Shown: positions 19,439 to 28,664, counted from the first letter of the stretch. The stretch: DNA of 64,000 bases from Nocardia macrotermitis (GCF_009604405.1 NZ_WEGK01000001.1:248001-312000), one strand, 5' to 3'. The notes: generated by a model not told the origin, from the letters alone. Made by a program: numbers and translations.

Positions 19439-21207
19439 GCCAGACCGACGATCCGGAACACACCGGCGGGTCGCACCCCGCCCAGGAACCCACCACCGAC
19501 GTACCGGCCGCCGCTAACACGGGGATCGGTGAGGACGAACAGAACACCGTGACCGATTCGAGCCCCGGCCAACCGACCGACGCCAACCCACCCTCCGGCC
19601 AGGAGAGCCGCCCCGGAACCCCACCGGCGGGCGATGCTCCCAAGGACGCACCCGCCGGTACCGCAGCCGAAACCGCTGCCACACAAGACAATACGGACAG
19701 TTCCGGCATCAAGCCGCAATCCGCCGACGCCACGACCGCGATTCCCGGCGGATCCGAGGCGGCCACCGTCGTGATCCCGAATGCCGAGGCCGCGACCGCT
19801 GCGATCCCCACCGGCTCACCGGCCGCTCCCGGCACGCCCTCGAACGTGCCCGCCGGATCGCCGAACACGCCCGGCACCCCTTCGGGAGCACCCGAGTCGG
19901 CGAGCGCCCCCGCCGCCGACGCACCGACGACGTTCGTCCCGGCCACCCCGGTCGCACCGCCCACCAAGATCGCCGCGGCCACCACCGGCACCTCGGTCCC
20001 CGGCCCCGGCCGCACGACCTGGCTGCTGGTCGGCGCGGCGATCCTGATCGTCGTGATCGCCGTCGGCGCGGTCTTCCTCGGCCGATCCGGCAGCGGTGGC
20101 AGTGGCAGCGCGCACGAGAGCACCACCCCCGCGGTCCCGGCCGCGGCGATCGCGGTCCCCGACACGGCGAATCCGATCAACCCGAGCGTCCCGATCACCG
20201 TCACGGCCAGCGGCGGCCACCTGACCGCCGTCACCGCCACCACCCCGGACGGCAAACCCCTCGCGGGCACCCTGTCCCCCGACGGGAAGACCTGGACGAA
20301 CACCGATTCGCTCGCCTTCTCCAGCGCCTACACCATCGTCGCCGACGCGGTGAACTCCGCCGGTGCGCACACCAAGCAGAACTTCACGGTCAACACGATG
20401 TCAGCCGACAACGTCAGCACCGCCTACGCGAACGTCGTGCCCGCACCCGACGTCGTCTCCGACACCGGTATCGGCGTCGGCCAGCCGATGGTCTTCCAGT
20501 TCACCAAGCCGGTGGCCAACAAGGCCGAGGTGCAGAAGCATCTGCACGTCACCGTCACCCCGGCCCAGCCGGGCGCGTGGTACTGGGTCGACGACAAGGA
20601 CGTGCACTACCGCGCCGCGACCTACTGGCAGCCGGGCACCAAAATCCACATCGAGGCCGACGTGGTGGGCCTGGACCTGGGCAACGGCGTGCTGGGCGCG
20701 GAGAACAACAGCGCCGACTACACCGTGCACGACTCCTGGGTCGCCAAGGCCGACGGCAGCACCGACGAGCTGACCATCTTCCAGAACGGCAAACAGGTCA
20801 ACCAGATGCCGATGAGCCTGGGCTCGCCCGGTTTCCCCTCGCACGAGGGCCCGCACGTCATCTCGGCCAAGCAGCCCTCGATCGTGATGGATTCGTGCAG
20901 CTACGGCACCTGCGCCGGCTCGCCCGGCTACTACCGCGAGACGGTGCTGCTCGACGAGCGCATCTCCAACGACGGCGAGTTCGTGCACTCCGCGCCGTGG
21001 TCGGTCGGGCAGCAGGGCAGCAGCAACGTCTCGCACGGCTGCGTGAACCTCTCGCCCGCCAACGCGCAGTGGTTCTACGACCACTTCGGGATCGGTGACG
21101 TCGTGGAGATCACCAACTCCGGCGGCCCCAGCCTGCCGGTGTGGGACACCTACGGCGACTGGGAGGTCCCGTGGCAGACCTGGCAGGCCGGTAACGCCAA
21201 CAGCTGA
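19435..21207 (+). CDS. Membrane-anchored L,D-transpeptidase with Ig-like domains and long cytosolic tail
   Basis: The 590-residue protein makes 3-3 peptidoglycan cross-links. Residues 1-193 are Pro/Thr/Ala-rich and disordered. A single helix (~194-216) places them in the cytosol. Ig-like domains follow (~240-325 and ~328-435), then a YkuD catalytic domain with His520 and SHGCVN (535-540, catalytic Cys538). Cys490 and Cys495 could form a disulfide. The tail carries TxxIP repeats at Thr100, Thr111 and Thr121 and TxxVP at Thr165, like preferred sites of PknB-type kinases in mycobacteria. Mycobacterial Ldt enzymes have a much shorter N-terminus. ATG at 19435. A strong hairpin terminator follows. 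Confidence 0.92.
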   Translation: MSQTDDPEHTGGSHPAQEPTTDVPAAANTGIGEDEQNTVTDSSPGQPTDANPPSGQESRPGTPPAGDAPKDAPAGTAAETAATQDNTDSSGIKPQSADATTAIPGGSEAATVVIPNAEAATAAIPTGSPAAPGTPSNVPAGSPNTPGTPSGAPESASAPAADAPTTFVPATPVAPPTKIAAATTGTSVPGPGRTTWLLVGAAILIVVIAVGAVFLGRSGSGGSGSAHESTTPAVPAAAIAVPDTANPINPSVPITVTASGGHLTAVTATTPDGKPLAGTLSPDGKTWTNTDSLAFSSAYTIVADAVNSAGAHTKQNFTVNTMSADNVSTAYANVVPAPDVVSDTGIGVGQPMVFQFTKPVANKAEVQKHLHVTVTPAQPGAWYWVDDKDVHYRAATYWQPGTKIHIEADVVGLDLGNGVLGAENNSADYTVHDSWVAKADGSTDELTIFQNGKQVNQMPMSLGSPGFPSHEGPHVISAKQPSIVMDSCSYGTCAGSPGYYRETVLLDERISNDGEFVHSAPWSVGQQGSSNVSHGCVNLSPANAQWFYDHFGIGDVVEITNSGGPSLPVWDTYGDWEVPWQTWQAGNANS

Positions 21208-21218
21208 CCGGTTCGCCC

Positions 21219-21254
21219 CCGCCGACGCGGCCCATATCACGGCCGCGTCGGCGG
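21219..21254 (+). terminator. Hairpin terminator after the L,D-transpeptidase gene
   Basis: A perfect 14-base stem (21219-21232 with 21241-21254) encloses an eight-base loop, CATATCAC, and is followed by TGTTGTT. It starts 12 bases after the stop codon. It lacks a long T tract, as is usual in actinomycetes. Confidence 0.75.
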
Positions 21255-21388
21255 TGTTGTTCGGATTGTCCTGATTGGACCGCGATTCGCGGACATGATA
21301 AGAGAATTCATGTGCCGGATTCCTCGTTGACGCAGCCCGTTTCGCCGCCCAGCCCGCCGGCCGATGCGAATCACGCACCGGCACAAGG

Positions 21389-23554
21389 GTGTTGCGTTCG
21401 GTGATGGCGAAGACGACGCAGTCGGTGCGCACCGGCACGCAGCGTGGTCCGGTCGCCGCGCCCTCGGCCGCGAGCGCGTACCGCCTGGATCTGGACGGTC
21501 TGCGCGGTGTGGCCATCGTCCTGGTGGTGCTGTTCCACATCTGGTTCGGGCGGGTGTCCGGCGGCGTGGACGTGTTCCTGGTGCTGTCCGGTTTCTTCTT
21601 CACCGGGCTGCTGCTGCGGCAGATCGAATCCGGCGGCGCGGTGCGGGTGCTGTTCACCGTGCGACGCACGCTGCGCCGCCTGCTCCCGGCGCTGCTCGTG
21701 GTGCTGTCGGCCGTGGTGCTCGCGGCGGTGACGCTGCGACCGATCACCCAGTGGGCCGATCTCGCGAATCAGACGCTGGCCTCGGCGTTCTACTACCAGA
21801 ACTGGCATCTGGCGCTAGCGTCCTCGGATTATCTGGCGGCCGACCCGTCGGTGAGCCCGCTGCAACACCTCTGGTCGATGTCGGTGCAGGGGCAGTTCTA
21901 TCTGGCGATCACGGTGCTGCTGGCGGCGGTGGCCTGGACGCTGCGCAAACTGGGCCGTCCCGCACAGGTGCGCCCGACGCTGCTGGTGCTGCTGGGCGCG
22001 CTCGCGGTGGCCTCGTTCGTCTACGCGATGGCCGGGGAGAACGCCAATCAGAGCTGGAACTACTACGACTCCTTCGCGCGCGCGTGGGAGTTGCTGGTCG
22101 GTGGGCTGCTGGCGATCGCCGCGCCCTGGCTGACCATGCCGCGCGTCGTGCGCACGGTGCTGGCGATCGCCGGGGTGGTCATCGTCGCGATCTGCGGTGA
22201 GCTGGTCTTCGGCGCGGCCGTCTTCCCCGGTCCGGCGGCGTTGATCCCGGTCGGCGCGGCCGTCGCGCTGATCCTCGCGGGAAACAATCTGGAACCCGAG
22301 CACCGGCCGCTGCTGCTGCGCTGGCTGGCCACCCGTCCGGCCGTGGAACTCGGCGGGATGGCGTATTCGCTGTATCTGTGGCACTGGCCGTTCCTGATCT
22401 TCTATCTCTCCGAGCGCGGCAGGCCGATGGCCGGGCCCATCGGCGGTCTCGGTGTGATCGGGGTGTCGCTGGTGCTCGCGTACGCGACCCGGCATCTGGT
22501 CGAGGAACCGCTGCGGATGCGGTCGGCCCGCGCGCTCGCGGCCGCACAGGCGGGCGAGCCGACCGACCGATCCCGGACGTTCTCGCTCGCGCCGATCCTG
22601 CTGCGGCTCCGCAAGCCGATCGGCGCGCTGGTCGCGGTGATCGGCCTGGTCGGCATCGGGGCCAGCGCGACCTGGCACATCGCGATGGGCGCGAACGGGC
22701 CGCAACCGCCGACCTCGCTGGATCCGGTCGACTATCCCGGCGCGGAGGCACTGGCCGCGGGCGCACCGGTCCCGCACGCCCGGATGCGACCCACCATTCT
22801 GGAAGCCCCCGCGGATCTGCCCTATCCGACCACCGACGGCTGCATCGCGGACTGGTCCACGACCGACCTGGTCACCTGCGATTACGGTGACCGCACTGCC
22901 GAGCGCACGCTCGCGGTGGTCGGCAGCTCGCACGCCGAGCACTGGATTCCGGCATTGCAGATCCTGGGGCAGCAGCACGGGTTCCGGGTGCGGGTGATGT
23001 TGAAGATGGGTTGCCCGCTGACCGTGTCGGACGACATCTCCTACAAGGGCGAGACCATTCCGGACTGTCACGACTGGTCCCGCAAGGTGATCGACCGGCT
23101 CGGCGAGGAACGCCCGGACTGGGTGTTCACCACCGGCACCCGGCCCCTGGACGGACCCGGCGACGAGACGCCGCAGGACTACCTGGACGTCTGGTCCCAG
23201 CTCGCCGATCGTGGCCTGAACGTCGTCGCCATCCGCGACACGCCGTGGCTGCGACACGACGGTGTGCGCTACCGCGCGTCGGACTGCCTGGCCGACGGCG
23301 GGGACAGCACGAGTTGCGGCCTACCGCGCGACTACGCGCTCAACCCGGTGAATCCGGAGGCCGAACCCGCCTCGCGATTCCCGAACGTCTTTCCGCTCGA
23401 TATGACCGACGCGGTCTGCGCGGCGGACGTCTGCCCGGTCTCCGCAGGCAATATCCTCATTTATCACGACGAACATCACCTGACCGCCAACTACTCGCGT
23501 TCCCTGGCTCCCGCACTGGGCCGGGCGATGCGACCGATCCTGCATTGGTGGTGA
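21389..23554 (+). CDS. OatA-like membrane O-acyltransferase (acyltransferase-3 plus SGNH domain)
   Basis: A 721-residue protein with an N-terminal acyltransferase-3 domain of about ten to eleven helices (YRLDLDGLRGVAIVLVVLFH, then FLVLSGFFFTG). It ends in an extracytoplasmic SGNH-hydrolase-like domain (~500-721). There VVGSSHAEHW supplies the Ser and YHDEHHLT holds the Asp-x-x-His pair. This architecture moves acetyl or other acyl groups across the membrane onto peptidoglycan or envelope glycans. It follows the transpeptidase, so peptidoglycan or arabinogalactan modification is plausible. The start is unsure: GTG 21389, GTG 21401 or ATG 21404, none with a strong ribosome site. Confidence 0.9.
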   Translation: MLRSVMAKTTQSVRTGTQRGPVAAPSAASAYRLDLDGLRGVAIVLVVLFHIWFGRVSGGVDVFLVLSGFFFTGLLLRQIESGGAVRVLFTVRRTLRRLLPALLVVLSAVVLAAVTLRPITQWADLANQTLASAFYYQNWHLALASSDYLAADPSVSPLQHLWSMSVQGQFYLAITVLLAAVAWTLRKLGRPAQVRPTLLVLLGALAVASFVYAMAGENANQSWNYYDSFARAWELLVGGLLAIAAPWLTMPRVVRTVLAIAGVVIVAICGELVFGAAVFPGPAALIPVGAAVALILAGNNLEPEHRPLLLRWLATRPAVELGGMAYSLYLWHWPFLIFYLSERGRPMAGPIGGLGVIGVSLVLAYATRHLVEEPLRMRSARALAAAQAGEPTDRSRTFSLAPILLRLRKPIGALVAVIGLVGIGASATWHIAMGANGPQPPTSLDPVDYPGAEALAAGAPVPHARMRPTILEAPADLPYPTTDGCIADWSTTDLVTCDYGDRTAERTLAVVGSSHAEHWIPALQILGQQHGFRVRVMLKMGCPLTVSDDISYKGETIPDCHDWSRKVIDRLGEERPDWVFTTGTRPLDGPGDETPQDYLDVWSQLADRGLNVVAIRDTPWLRHDGVRYRASDCLADGGDSTSCGLPRDYALNPVNPEAEPASRFPNVFPLDMTDAVCAADVCPVSAGNILIYHDEHHLTANYSRSLAPALGRAMRPILHWW

Positions 23555-23602
23555 GCACCGCACCACCGGCGCGAGCACGCGGCCTCGGGTGACCGGCCGA
23601 AA

Positions 23603-23640
23603 CGTCGACGAGATAGTTAGCAAAGGTAAACTATTCGACG
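23603..23640 (+). promoter_or_regulatory. AT-rich interrupted inverted repeat upstream of the DHFR gene
   Basis: Arms CGTCGA-cgag-ATAGTT (23603-23618) and AACTATTCGACG (23629-23640) pair, with four unpaired bases on the left and a central AGCAAAGGTA. It is the most AT-rich stretch nearby and lies 20 bases before the start codon. A promoter with operator, or an mRNA hairpin, is possible. It is only loosely like an iron box. Confidence 0.4.
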
Positions 23641-23660
23641 AGTGAAGGTGGTGACCGCAC

Positions 23661-24167
23661 GTGACCGAGAACGGCAAACGCACGATCGGGTTGATCTGGT
23701 CCCAGACCCCCGACCGCGTCATCGGCGCGAACGGCGGAATTCCGTGGCAGATCCCCGAGGACGTCCAGCACTTCCAGGACGTCACGAGCGGTCGCACCAT
23801 CATCATGGGCCGCCGCACCTGGGACGCACTGCCCGAACAGGCCCGCGTGGCGCCCGACCGCCGCACGGTCGTCATCACCCGCAATCCCGAATGGTTCGCG
23901 CCCGGTGCCGAGCGGGCGAGTTCGGTGGAGGAGGCGCTGGCGCTCACCGATCCGGACGAGGTCTGGGTGCTCGGCGGCGCCGAAATCTTCGCCGCGGCAG
24001 TCGAATTCGCGACCGTCATCGTGGTCACCGAGGTCGACACCGAGGTGTCCGGGGATGCCTACGCACCCGAGATCCCGCCGCAATTCGTGCTGGCGTTCAC
24101 CACCGGGATCAGCCGCTCGTCCAACGGCAAGGACAGTTTCCAGTTCCGCAGTTACGCGCGGAAGTAA
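23661..24167 (+). CDS. Dihydrofolate reductase
   Basis: A 168-residue DHFR. The N-terminal strand and Met20-type loop read IGLIWSQTPDRVIGANGGIPW. The following PEDVQHF holds the conserved acidic residue for substrate protonation. RTIIMGRRTWDALP and VWVLGGAEIF are the NADPH-binding segments. The enzyme reduces dihydrofolate to tetrahydrofolate with NADPH in the cytosol. GTG at 23661 is preceded by AAGGTGG. No thymidylate synthase lies beside it. It stands alone and convergent with the sensor kinase, with an AT-rich inverted repeat upstream. Confidence 0.92.
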   Translation: MTENGKRTIGLIWSQTPDRVIGANGGIPWQIPEDVQHFQDVTSGRTIIMGRRTWDALPEQARVAPDRRTVVITRNPEWFAPGAERASSVEEALALTDPDEVWVLGGAEIFAAAVEFATVIVVTEVDTEVSGDAYAPEIPPQFVLAFTTGISRSSNGKDSFQFRSYARK

Positions 24168-24356
24168 GACTGTCCGCACGGTCGCCAGCCGCGCCGACCG
24201 GCGGATCGGGTGCGCGAATCAGCCATTCGACTGCGTGAACCGGTAACCGGGAATCGCCGAGTCGGCTCGGTACCTCACGCCGCGCGCCCCGACCAGCCAG
24301 GCGTGCAAACCAGCTGCCGATCACACGAAACCGGCAGGTCGGCGCGCGAGCCGGTC

Positions 24357-26615
24357 TCAACCCGCCGCAGCCGGTTCGGTGGTCGCCGAGGACACTCCCC
24401 GGGCATCGATCTCCACGCGGCGGTACGCGTCGGGTTCGACGATGACGATGGTGGCGGCGCACCCGCGGCCGGGTGGCAGCACGCGGACCGTGACCCGGCC
24501 GTGGGTCACCGAATCCAGGTATGCCACAGCGGTTTCCACGATCGTGGCGCGCAGCGCGTCGTTCTCCGCGTCCGGTCCGGCGTCGTCGAGCAGGGTCAGG
24601 CGCACGCCCCGGACCCGGGCCGCGCGCGCCGCACGCACCAGCTCGGGATCGGCAAGGCCGGGGGCGCGTAACCGGTCGCGCAGTTCGGCCTCGAGCAACC
24701 GGCATTCGCTCACCTGCTGCGGACTCAGCGGGCGGCCCGCGGCGAGGAATTCCAGCATCGGACGCGCGGTGGTCGACAGGTAGGCCATCTGACTGCGACG
24801 TTCGTGGCTCTGCGCCGCCGCCCGCGCCTCGGCTCCCGCGTGCCGGGCGATATCGGCGCGCGCGCCGTGATACGAGCGCAGCATCGGGCGCATGTAGAGG
24901 GTGAACGCGACTGCGGCCAGCACCGTCGCCCCGGCCACGGCGGTGCCGTTCACCGCGGCATGCGGCGAGCCGCCCGAGACGTAGTACCCGGCGCCGGCCG
25001 CCACCAGCGCCACGCACGTCGCCGCCACCCGGACCCGAATCGCAAGCAGCGCAAGCACATACGAGTACGCCACCAGCACCCAGACCGCGTGGTGCGCCTC
25101 GGACGGACCCAGGTTGACGATGATCGCGGCGAGCGAACCCATCGCGACGACCGACCAGGTCGCGGGCCGGGGCAGCGGATCGTCGCGCGGGATCAGCACC
25201 ACCGCGCCCGCGACGGCGACCAGCCCGAATCCGGTGCACGCCACCAGGAAATCACCGCTGGGCAGGTACCCCACCAGCAGCATGCCCACCGCCGACCACA
25301 GCAGCGCCATCATCACGATCCCCGACAGCCCGCGCACGCCGATCAGCGCGGGCGGGCGCGGCGGCTGCGGATCGGTGTGGGTCCAGCGCAACGTCACCGT
25401 CGTGCCCCGGCCCGGGGCCGAATCGACCTGCGCGTCACCGCCGCGCAGGCATCGCATCCGCCACAGGATGCTCTGCCGCACTCCCAATCGCTCCACACTC
25501 ACCCGGTCGACCTCGAATCCGGCCCCGTCGTCGACGATCCACACCACCACACCGCCCTCGTCCGCCACGATCCGCACCAACCGGGTGACCACGCGTCCAT
25601 CGGGCGCGGCATGCCGCAGGCTGTTGCGCGCCGCCTCGCCCAGGGCCCCGGCGAGCGCGGTCGTCACCTCACGCGGTATGCGCAGCTCACCGGCCCGATC
25701 GGCGAGATCGACCAGCACCGGCAGTCCGTGTTCGTCCGCCTCGCCGCGCAGCACCTCGATCGCCTCGAGTACCTCGCCGGTGTCCTCGAGACGGTATTCG
25801 TGCGGGCTGGTGTCGAGTTGGCGCAGGGTGCGCCGGGCCGAGCGACGCAGCCGCTCGACGGTGCCGCCGCGCGCGGCGTCGAGCAGGGTGGCCAGCACGT
25901 TGTCGTGGATCAACCCGGCGAACCGGGTGCGTTCGCGGTCGGTGGCCTCCGCGCCCGCCGCCACGGTCGCCTGCCGCACCACGATCGCGGTCGCCGCGTC
26001 CAGTTCGATCGCCGCGGCCAGCACCCGCGCCGCGGTCCACCCCAGAAATCCCTGCACGACCCAGGTCCGCAGCAGGTTCTCCAGGACGGTGTGCCATCCG
26101 GTGCCACCGGAGACGTACGCGTCCACCACGGCGGCCACCACACCCGAGACCAGCAGATTCACCGGCCACCAGCGGGGCCAGGCCAGCACCCCGGCCACCG
26201 CGGTCGCCGCGACCAGCGGCGGCAACCAGGTCCCGGACGGTCCGAAACAGCCGTACCCCCCGGCGATCGGCAAGGCGGTCAGCGCCGCCAACATCACCGC
26301 CGCCAACCACCCCGCCAGCACCCCGACCGCCCGACCCCCCACCGTCAACGACGCCACGACCAGCCCCACCCCCGTCACCACCAACTCCGTCACCGCCGCG
26401 GGCGTCCACCAGATCTGCACCATCCGCACCTGCCCGACAATCACCGACAGATGACTCGACACCCACAGCACCGCCCCCACCCCGGCCGCGAACCCCAACG
26501 CCCGCCGCGCCCGCTCCTGCGCCCTGCCCCCACGCCCCACCCCGCCCGGAACCGGAAGCGCCCGAGCAGCACCCCACCGCCTCGGATTCCAGCCCACGCC
26601 CCCATCATCACCCAT
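24357..26615 (-). CDS. Large membrane sensor-kinase-like protein with duplicated TM regions
   Basis: The 752-residue protein starts with ~6 helices (~45-185). A DHp-like segment FAGLIHDNVLATLLDAARG (~235) follows, its His being the likely phospho-acceptor. Then comes an HATPase_c domain (~310-405) with N-box GEAARNSLRHA, IVDDGAGF and the Gly-rich SAPGRGTTV. A second membrane block (~425-575) comes next. A C-terminal ~175-residue region resembles a degenerate second DHp/ATPase unit without clear N or G boxes. No response regulator gene adjoins, so it may be an orphan kinase. ATG at 26615. It acts at the membrane; the signal is unknown. Confidence 0.82.
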   Translation of the reverse strand: MGDDGGVGWNPRRWGAARALPVPGGVGRGGRAQERARRALGFAAGVGAVLWVSSHLSVIVGQVRMVQIWWTPAAVTELVVTGVGLVVASLTVGGRAVGVLAGWLAAVMLAALTALPIAGGYGCFGPSGTWLPPLVAATAVAGVLAWPRWWPVNLLVSGVVAAVVDAYVSGGTGWHTVLENLLRTWVVQGFLGWTAARVLAAAIELDAATAIVVRQATVAAGAEATDRERTRFAGLIHDNVLATLLDAARGGTVERLRRSARRTLRQLDTSPHEYRLEDTGEVLEAIEVLRGEADEHGLPVLVDLADRAGELRIPREVTTALAGALGEAARNSLRHAAPDGRVVTRLVRIVADEGGVVVWIVDDGAGFEVDRVSVERLGVRQSILWRMRCLRGGDAQVDSAPGRGTTVTLRWTHTDPQPPRPPALIGVRGLSGIVMMALLWSAVGMLLVGYLPSGDFLVACTGFGLVAVAGAVVLIPRDDPLPRPATWSVVAMGSLAAIIVNLGPSEAHHAVWVLVAYSYVLALLAIRVRVAATCVALVAAGAGYYVSGGSPHAAVNGTAVAGATVLAAVAFTLYMRPMLRSYHGARADIARHAGAEARAAAQSHERRSQMAYLSTTARPMLEFLAAGRPLSPQQVSECRLLEAELRDRLRAPGLADPELVRAARAARVRGVRLTLLDDAGPDAENDALRATIVETAVAYLDSVTHGRVTVRVLPPGRGCAATIVIVEPDAYRRVEIDARGVSSATTEPAAAG

Positions 26616-27287
26616 GACCCCCGCCCCCGCACCGACAACCCGTCAGCCCCATCCCCCGACGGTGCGTCCTCACCCGCGACAGCTACGCCACATCCGATGA
26701 CGCACCCACCCATCGTCGCGACCGCTCACACCCGAGCCACCCATTCGGTCGACATCCTCGCCCTGCCGACGGCGGCCGCGAAAGTCACCGTGTCGATTGC
26801 CAATTCGGAACCGCGTGAACAGCCGGTACAGACACGCCGTGCCCGGACGCATCGAGATGCGTTGTTACGCACCACTTTCAGGGCTCGACACAAGGACACC
26901 GGAAGCGCCTCGGCGGCAAGCAGATCCACCCGGCACCGATCCTCCGGCCGTGTCACCGGCCGCCGGGCGAATACCGATCAAGCCGCCATCACCGCCCCCG
27001 CGCGGGCACCGTGGCCCGCCCCGGACGGAGCACCCTGCTCCGTCCGCGCACACCCGTGCCCAGCTACTCCCCGGCTGCCCTGTTCCGTGTGCCGCTGGGT
27101 TGTGAGCCGATGGGCACGATGTCGACCACCCGCGTAGGTGAATCATCCTCGTGCGTACGCCGATTACGCGTGACAGGAGCGGAATGGACTGGTGTGCAAC
27201 GGATCATGCGCCCGCGGCCACCTCACGGTCACGACCACCGGCGAGTTCATGTGCGGCGCAACCGAATACCCGGCCTCGTTCGACAGC
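26616..27287. other. Intergenic region without a supported gene
   Basis: I find no frame here with convincing protein-like content. The region must hold the promoter of the leftward kinase gene. One operator-like inverted repeat, ACGCATC-GA-GATGCGT, lies at 26847-26862 (seven-base arms). Confidence 0.5.
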
Positions 27288-27749
27288 TCAGTGCTGGTGG
27301 TCTTCGGCGGGGGTGGTGGCGTACCGGGCCATCACCTCGACGACGTTCTCCGGGGTCATGGGTTCGCCCGCTTCGATCATGGCGCGCAGGTCGCGGAAGT
27401 ACTGCACGTAGAGATCGGGGGTGAAGGTGTTGAGCATGACGGCGGGTTCGTCGAAGGGGTTGGCGAAGGTGTGGGGCGCGCCGGGCGGGACCATGACCAG
27501 GGTGCGGGCCGGGACGTCGTGGTCGGTGGCGCCGACGGTGAAGCGGACCTTGCCCGAGACGACGTAGAAGCCCTCGTCGTGGCGGGCGTGCCGATGCTGC
27601 GGCGGGCCCTGGGTGTGCGGGGCGACCTCGATCTCGGCGACGCCGAGCCGGTGGTCGGTGGCGCTGCCGTCCTCCAGGATCCGCAGCACGACCGGGCCGG
27701 TCAGTGCGACCTCGGCGTTGTCCTGTCCGGTGATCAGTACTTCGGTCAC
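27288..27749 (-). CDS. Cupin-domain protein
   Basis: A 153-residue single-domain cupin. The first metal-binding motif is PPQHRHARHDEGFYVVSGK (His, His, Glu ligands). The second motif is near PPGAPHTFANP. Such proteins bind a divalent metal and may be dioxygenases, isomerases or small-molecule sensors; this one cannot be assigned. ATG at 27749 follows AGGAAACGACTGTG. It sits nine bases after the alpha/beta hydrolase in the same direction. The pair forms an operon divergent from a TetR regulator, so both may act on one compound, perhaps in detoxification. Confidence 0.88.
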   Translation of the reverse strand: MTEVLITGQDNAEVALTGPVVLRILEDGSATDHRLGVAEIEVAPHTQGPPQHRHARHDEGFYVVSGKVRFTVGATDHDVPARTLVMVPPGAPHTFANPFDEPAVMLNTFTPDLYVQYFRDLRAMIEAGEPMTPENVVEVMARYATTPAEDHQH

Positions 27750-27758
27750 AGTCGTTTC

Positions 27759-28538
27759 CTACTTTCCGGTTCCGAAGGCCGCCAGGACCTTCACCAACTG
27801 TTCGGGGGTTTCCAACTGCGGCAGATGCCCGGTCTCGGGCAGCAGCTCGTAGCGCGCGCCGGGGATCGCCGCGGCGAAGGCCCGGCCGACCTCCGGCAGC
27901 GCGATCCGGTCGCTGACGCCGCTGATCACCAGCACCGGCACCGTCACCGCGGCCAGCCGCTCGGTCAGCGTCGGATCGGTCATCCGCTCACCGCCGTACA
28001 CCTGCAAGCTGATCCGATTCCCGGCCATCGCCTCGACCTGCTGCGGGGTGAAGGTGGACGGATCGATCCGGAAGGCGTCGGGCCGGTGGTAGCTGTAGTC
28101 GGCGATCTCGTCGAGTCGCAGCCCGAAGAAGTCCACCGGCGTCACCCCGGGCACCTCCAGCCCGACGGCGCAGACCAGCACCGCGGCGGCGAGCCGATCG
28201 CTACCCCGCGAGGCGATCTCGGCGGTGATCCAGCCGCCGATCGAATTGCCGATCACGGTCACCTCGTCCAGCCCGAGCTGGTCGAGCAGGGCGATGTAGA
28301 CCTCGGCCAGATCGCCCATCGTCGCGACCGCCTCGGGCCGGGGCGTTCCGCCGAAGCCGGGGTGCACCGGGGTCAGCACCCGCACCGACTGCTCCCGTGC
28401 GTAGCGCTCGGCGAATTCCTGCACCGACTGCGGGCCCGCGCCGCCGTGCAGCAGCAGATGCACCGGGCCCGAACCGGTTTCGGTCACCGTGACGGGCACC
28501 GAACCGATGCCCGGAACCTGAATGTCATACGCAGCCAT
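27759..28538 (-). CDS. Alpha/beta-fold hydrolase
   Basis: A 259-residue soluble hydrolase. The oxyanion loop is LLLHGGAGP, the nucleophile elbow is GNSIGG with the catalytic Ser, and the final GHLPQLETPEQ contains the likely catalytic His. It resembles esterases, haloperoxidase-like and epoxide-hydrolase-like enzymes; the substrate is unknown. ATG at 28538 has AAGGAG six bases upstream; earlier in-frame codons lie inside the operator region. It forms an operon with the cupin gene. Transcription probably starts within the inverted repeat at 28555-28570 and is repressed by the divergent TetR protein. Confidence 0.9.
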   Translation of the reverse strand: MAAYDIQVPGIGSVPVTVTETGSGPVHLLLHGGAGPQSVQEFAERYAREQSVRVLTPVHPGFGGTPRPEAVATMGDLAEVYIALLDQLGLDEVTVIGNSIGGWITAEIASRGSDRLAAAVLVCAVGLEVPGVTPVDFFGLRLDEIADYSYHRPDAFRIDPSTFTPQQVEAMAGNRISLQVYGGERMTDPTLTERLAAVTVPVLVISGVSDRIALPEVGRAFAAAIPGARYELLPETGHLPQLETPEQLVKVLAAFGTGK

Positions 28539-28554
28539 GATGACTCCTTGTTCG

Positions 28555-28570
28555 TGAGAGTGGACTCTCA
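28555..28570 (-). promoter_or_regulatory. Operator at the start of the hydrolase-cupin operon
   Basis: TGAGAGT-GG-ACTCTCA has perfect seven-base arms. It begins two bases downstream of the leftward -10 box, the place for a repressor. A 14-base stretch including its left half (28553-28566) recurs inverted at 28601-28614. Confidence 0.78.
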
Positions 28571-28572
28571 TC

Positions 28573-28601
28573 AAAGTAGACCCACCCCCGGCTTTATGCA
28601 A
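28573..28601 (-). promoter_or_regulatory. Predicted leftward promoter of the hydrolase-cupin operon
   Basis: On the minus strand TTGCAT (28601-28596), a 17-base spacer and TACTTT (28578-28573) form a housekeeping-type promoter. Operator repeats flank both ends. Confidence 0.65.
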
Positions 28602-28630
28602 GTCCACTCTCACGAAGAGAGTATGCTCTC
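28601..28630 (+). promoter_or_regulatory. Second and third operator half-sites near the TetR gene
   Basis: AGTCCACTCTCACG (28601-28614) is the exact reverse complement of 28553-28566 and touches the leftward -35 box. GAGAG-TATG-CTCTC (28617-28630) is a further imperfect palindrome, which contains a possible rightward -10 box, TATGCT. The array suggests autoregulation. Confidence 0.6.
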
Positions 28631-28664
28631 GGTACAGACCAGAACGACCACGGAGGTGAGCGCG

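Noticed and set aside
19314..20303. 329-residue Val/Gly/Ala-rich minus-strand frame
   Set aside because: Complement of the repetitive Pro/Thr tail of the transpeptidase; not a real gene.
23613..23634. IdeR iron box before DHFR
   Set aside because: Only short arms match; the consensus TTAGGTTAGGCTAACC is not present.
24804..27137. 777-residue plus-strand frame
   Set aside because: Antisense of the sensor kinase running into intergenic sequence.
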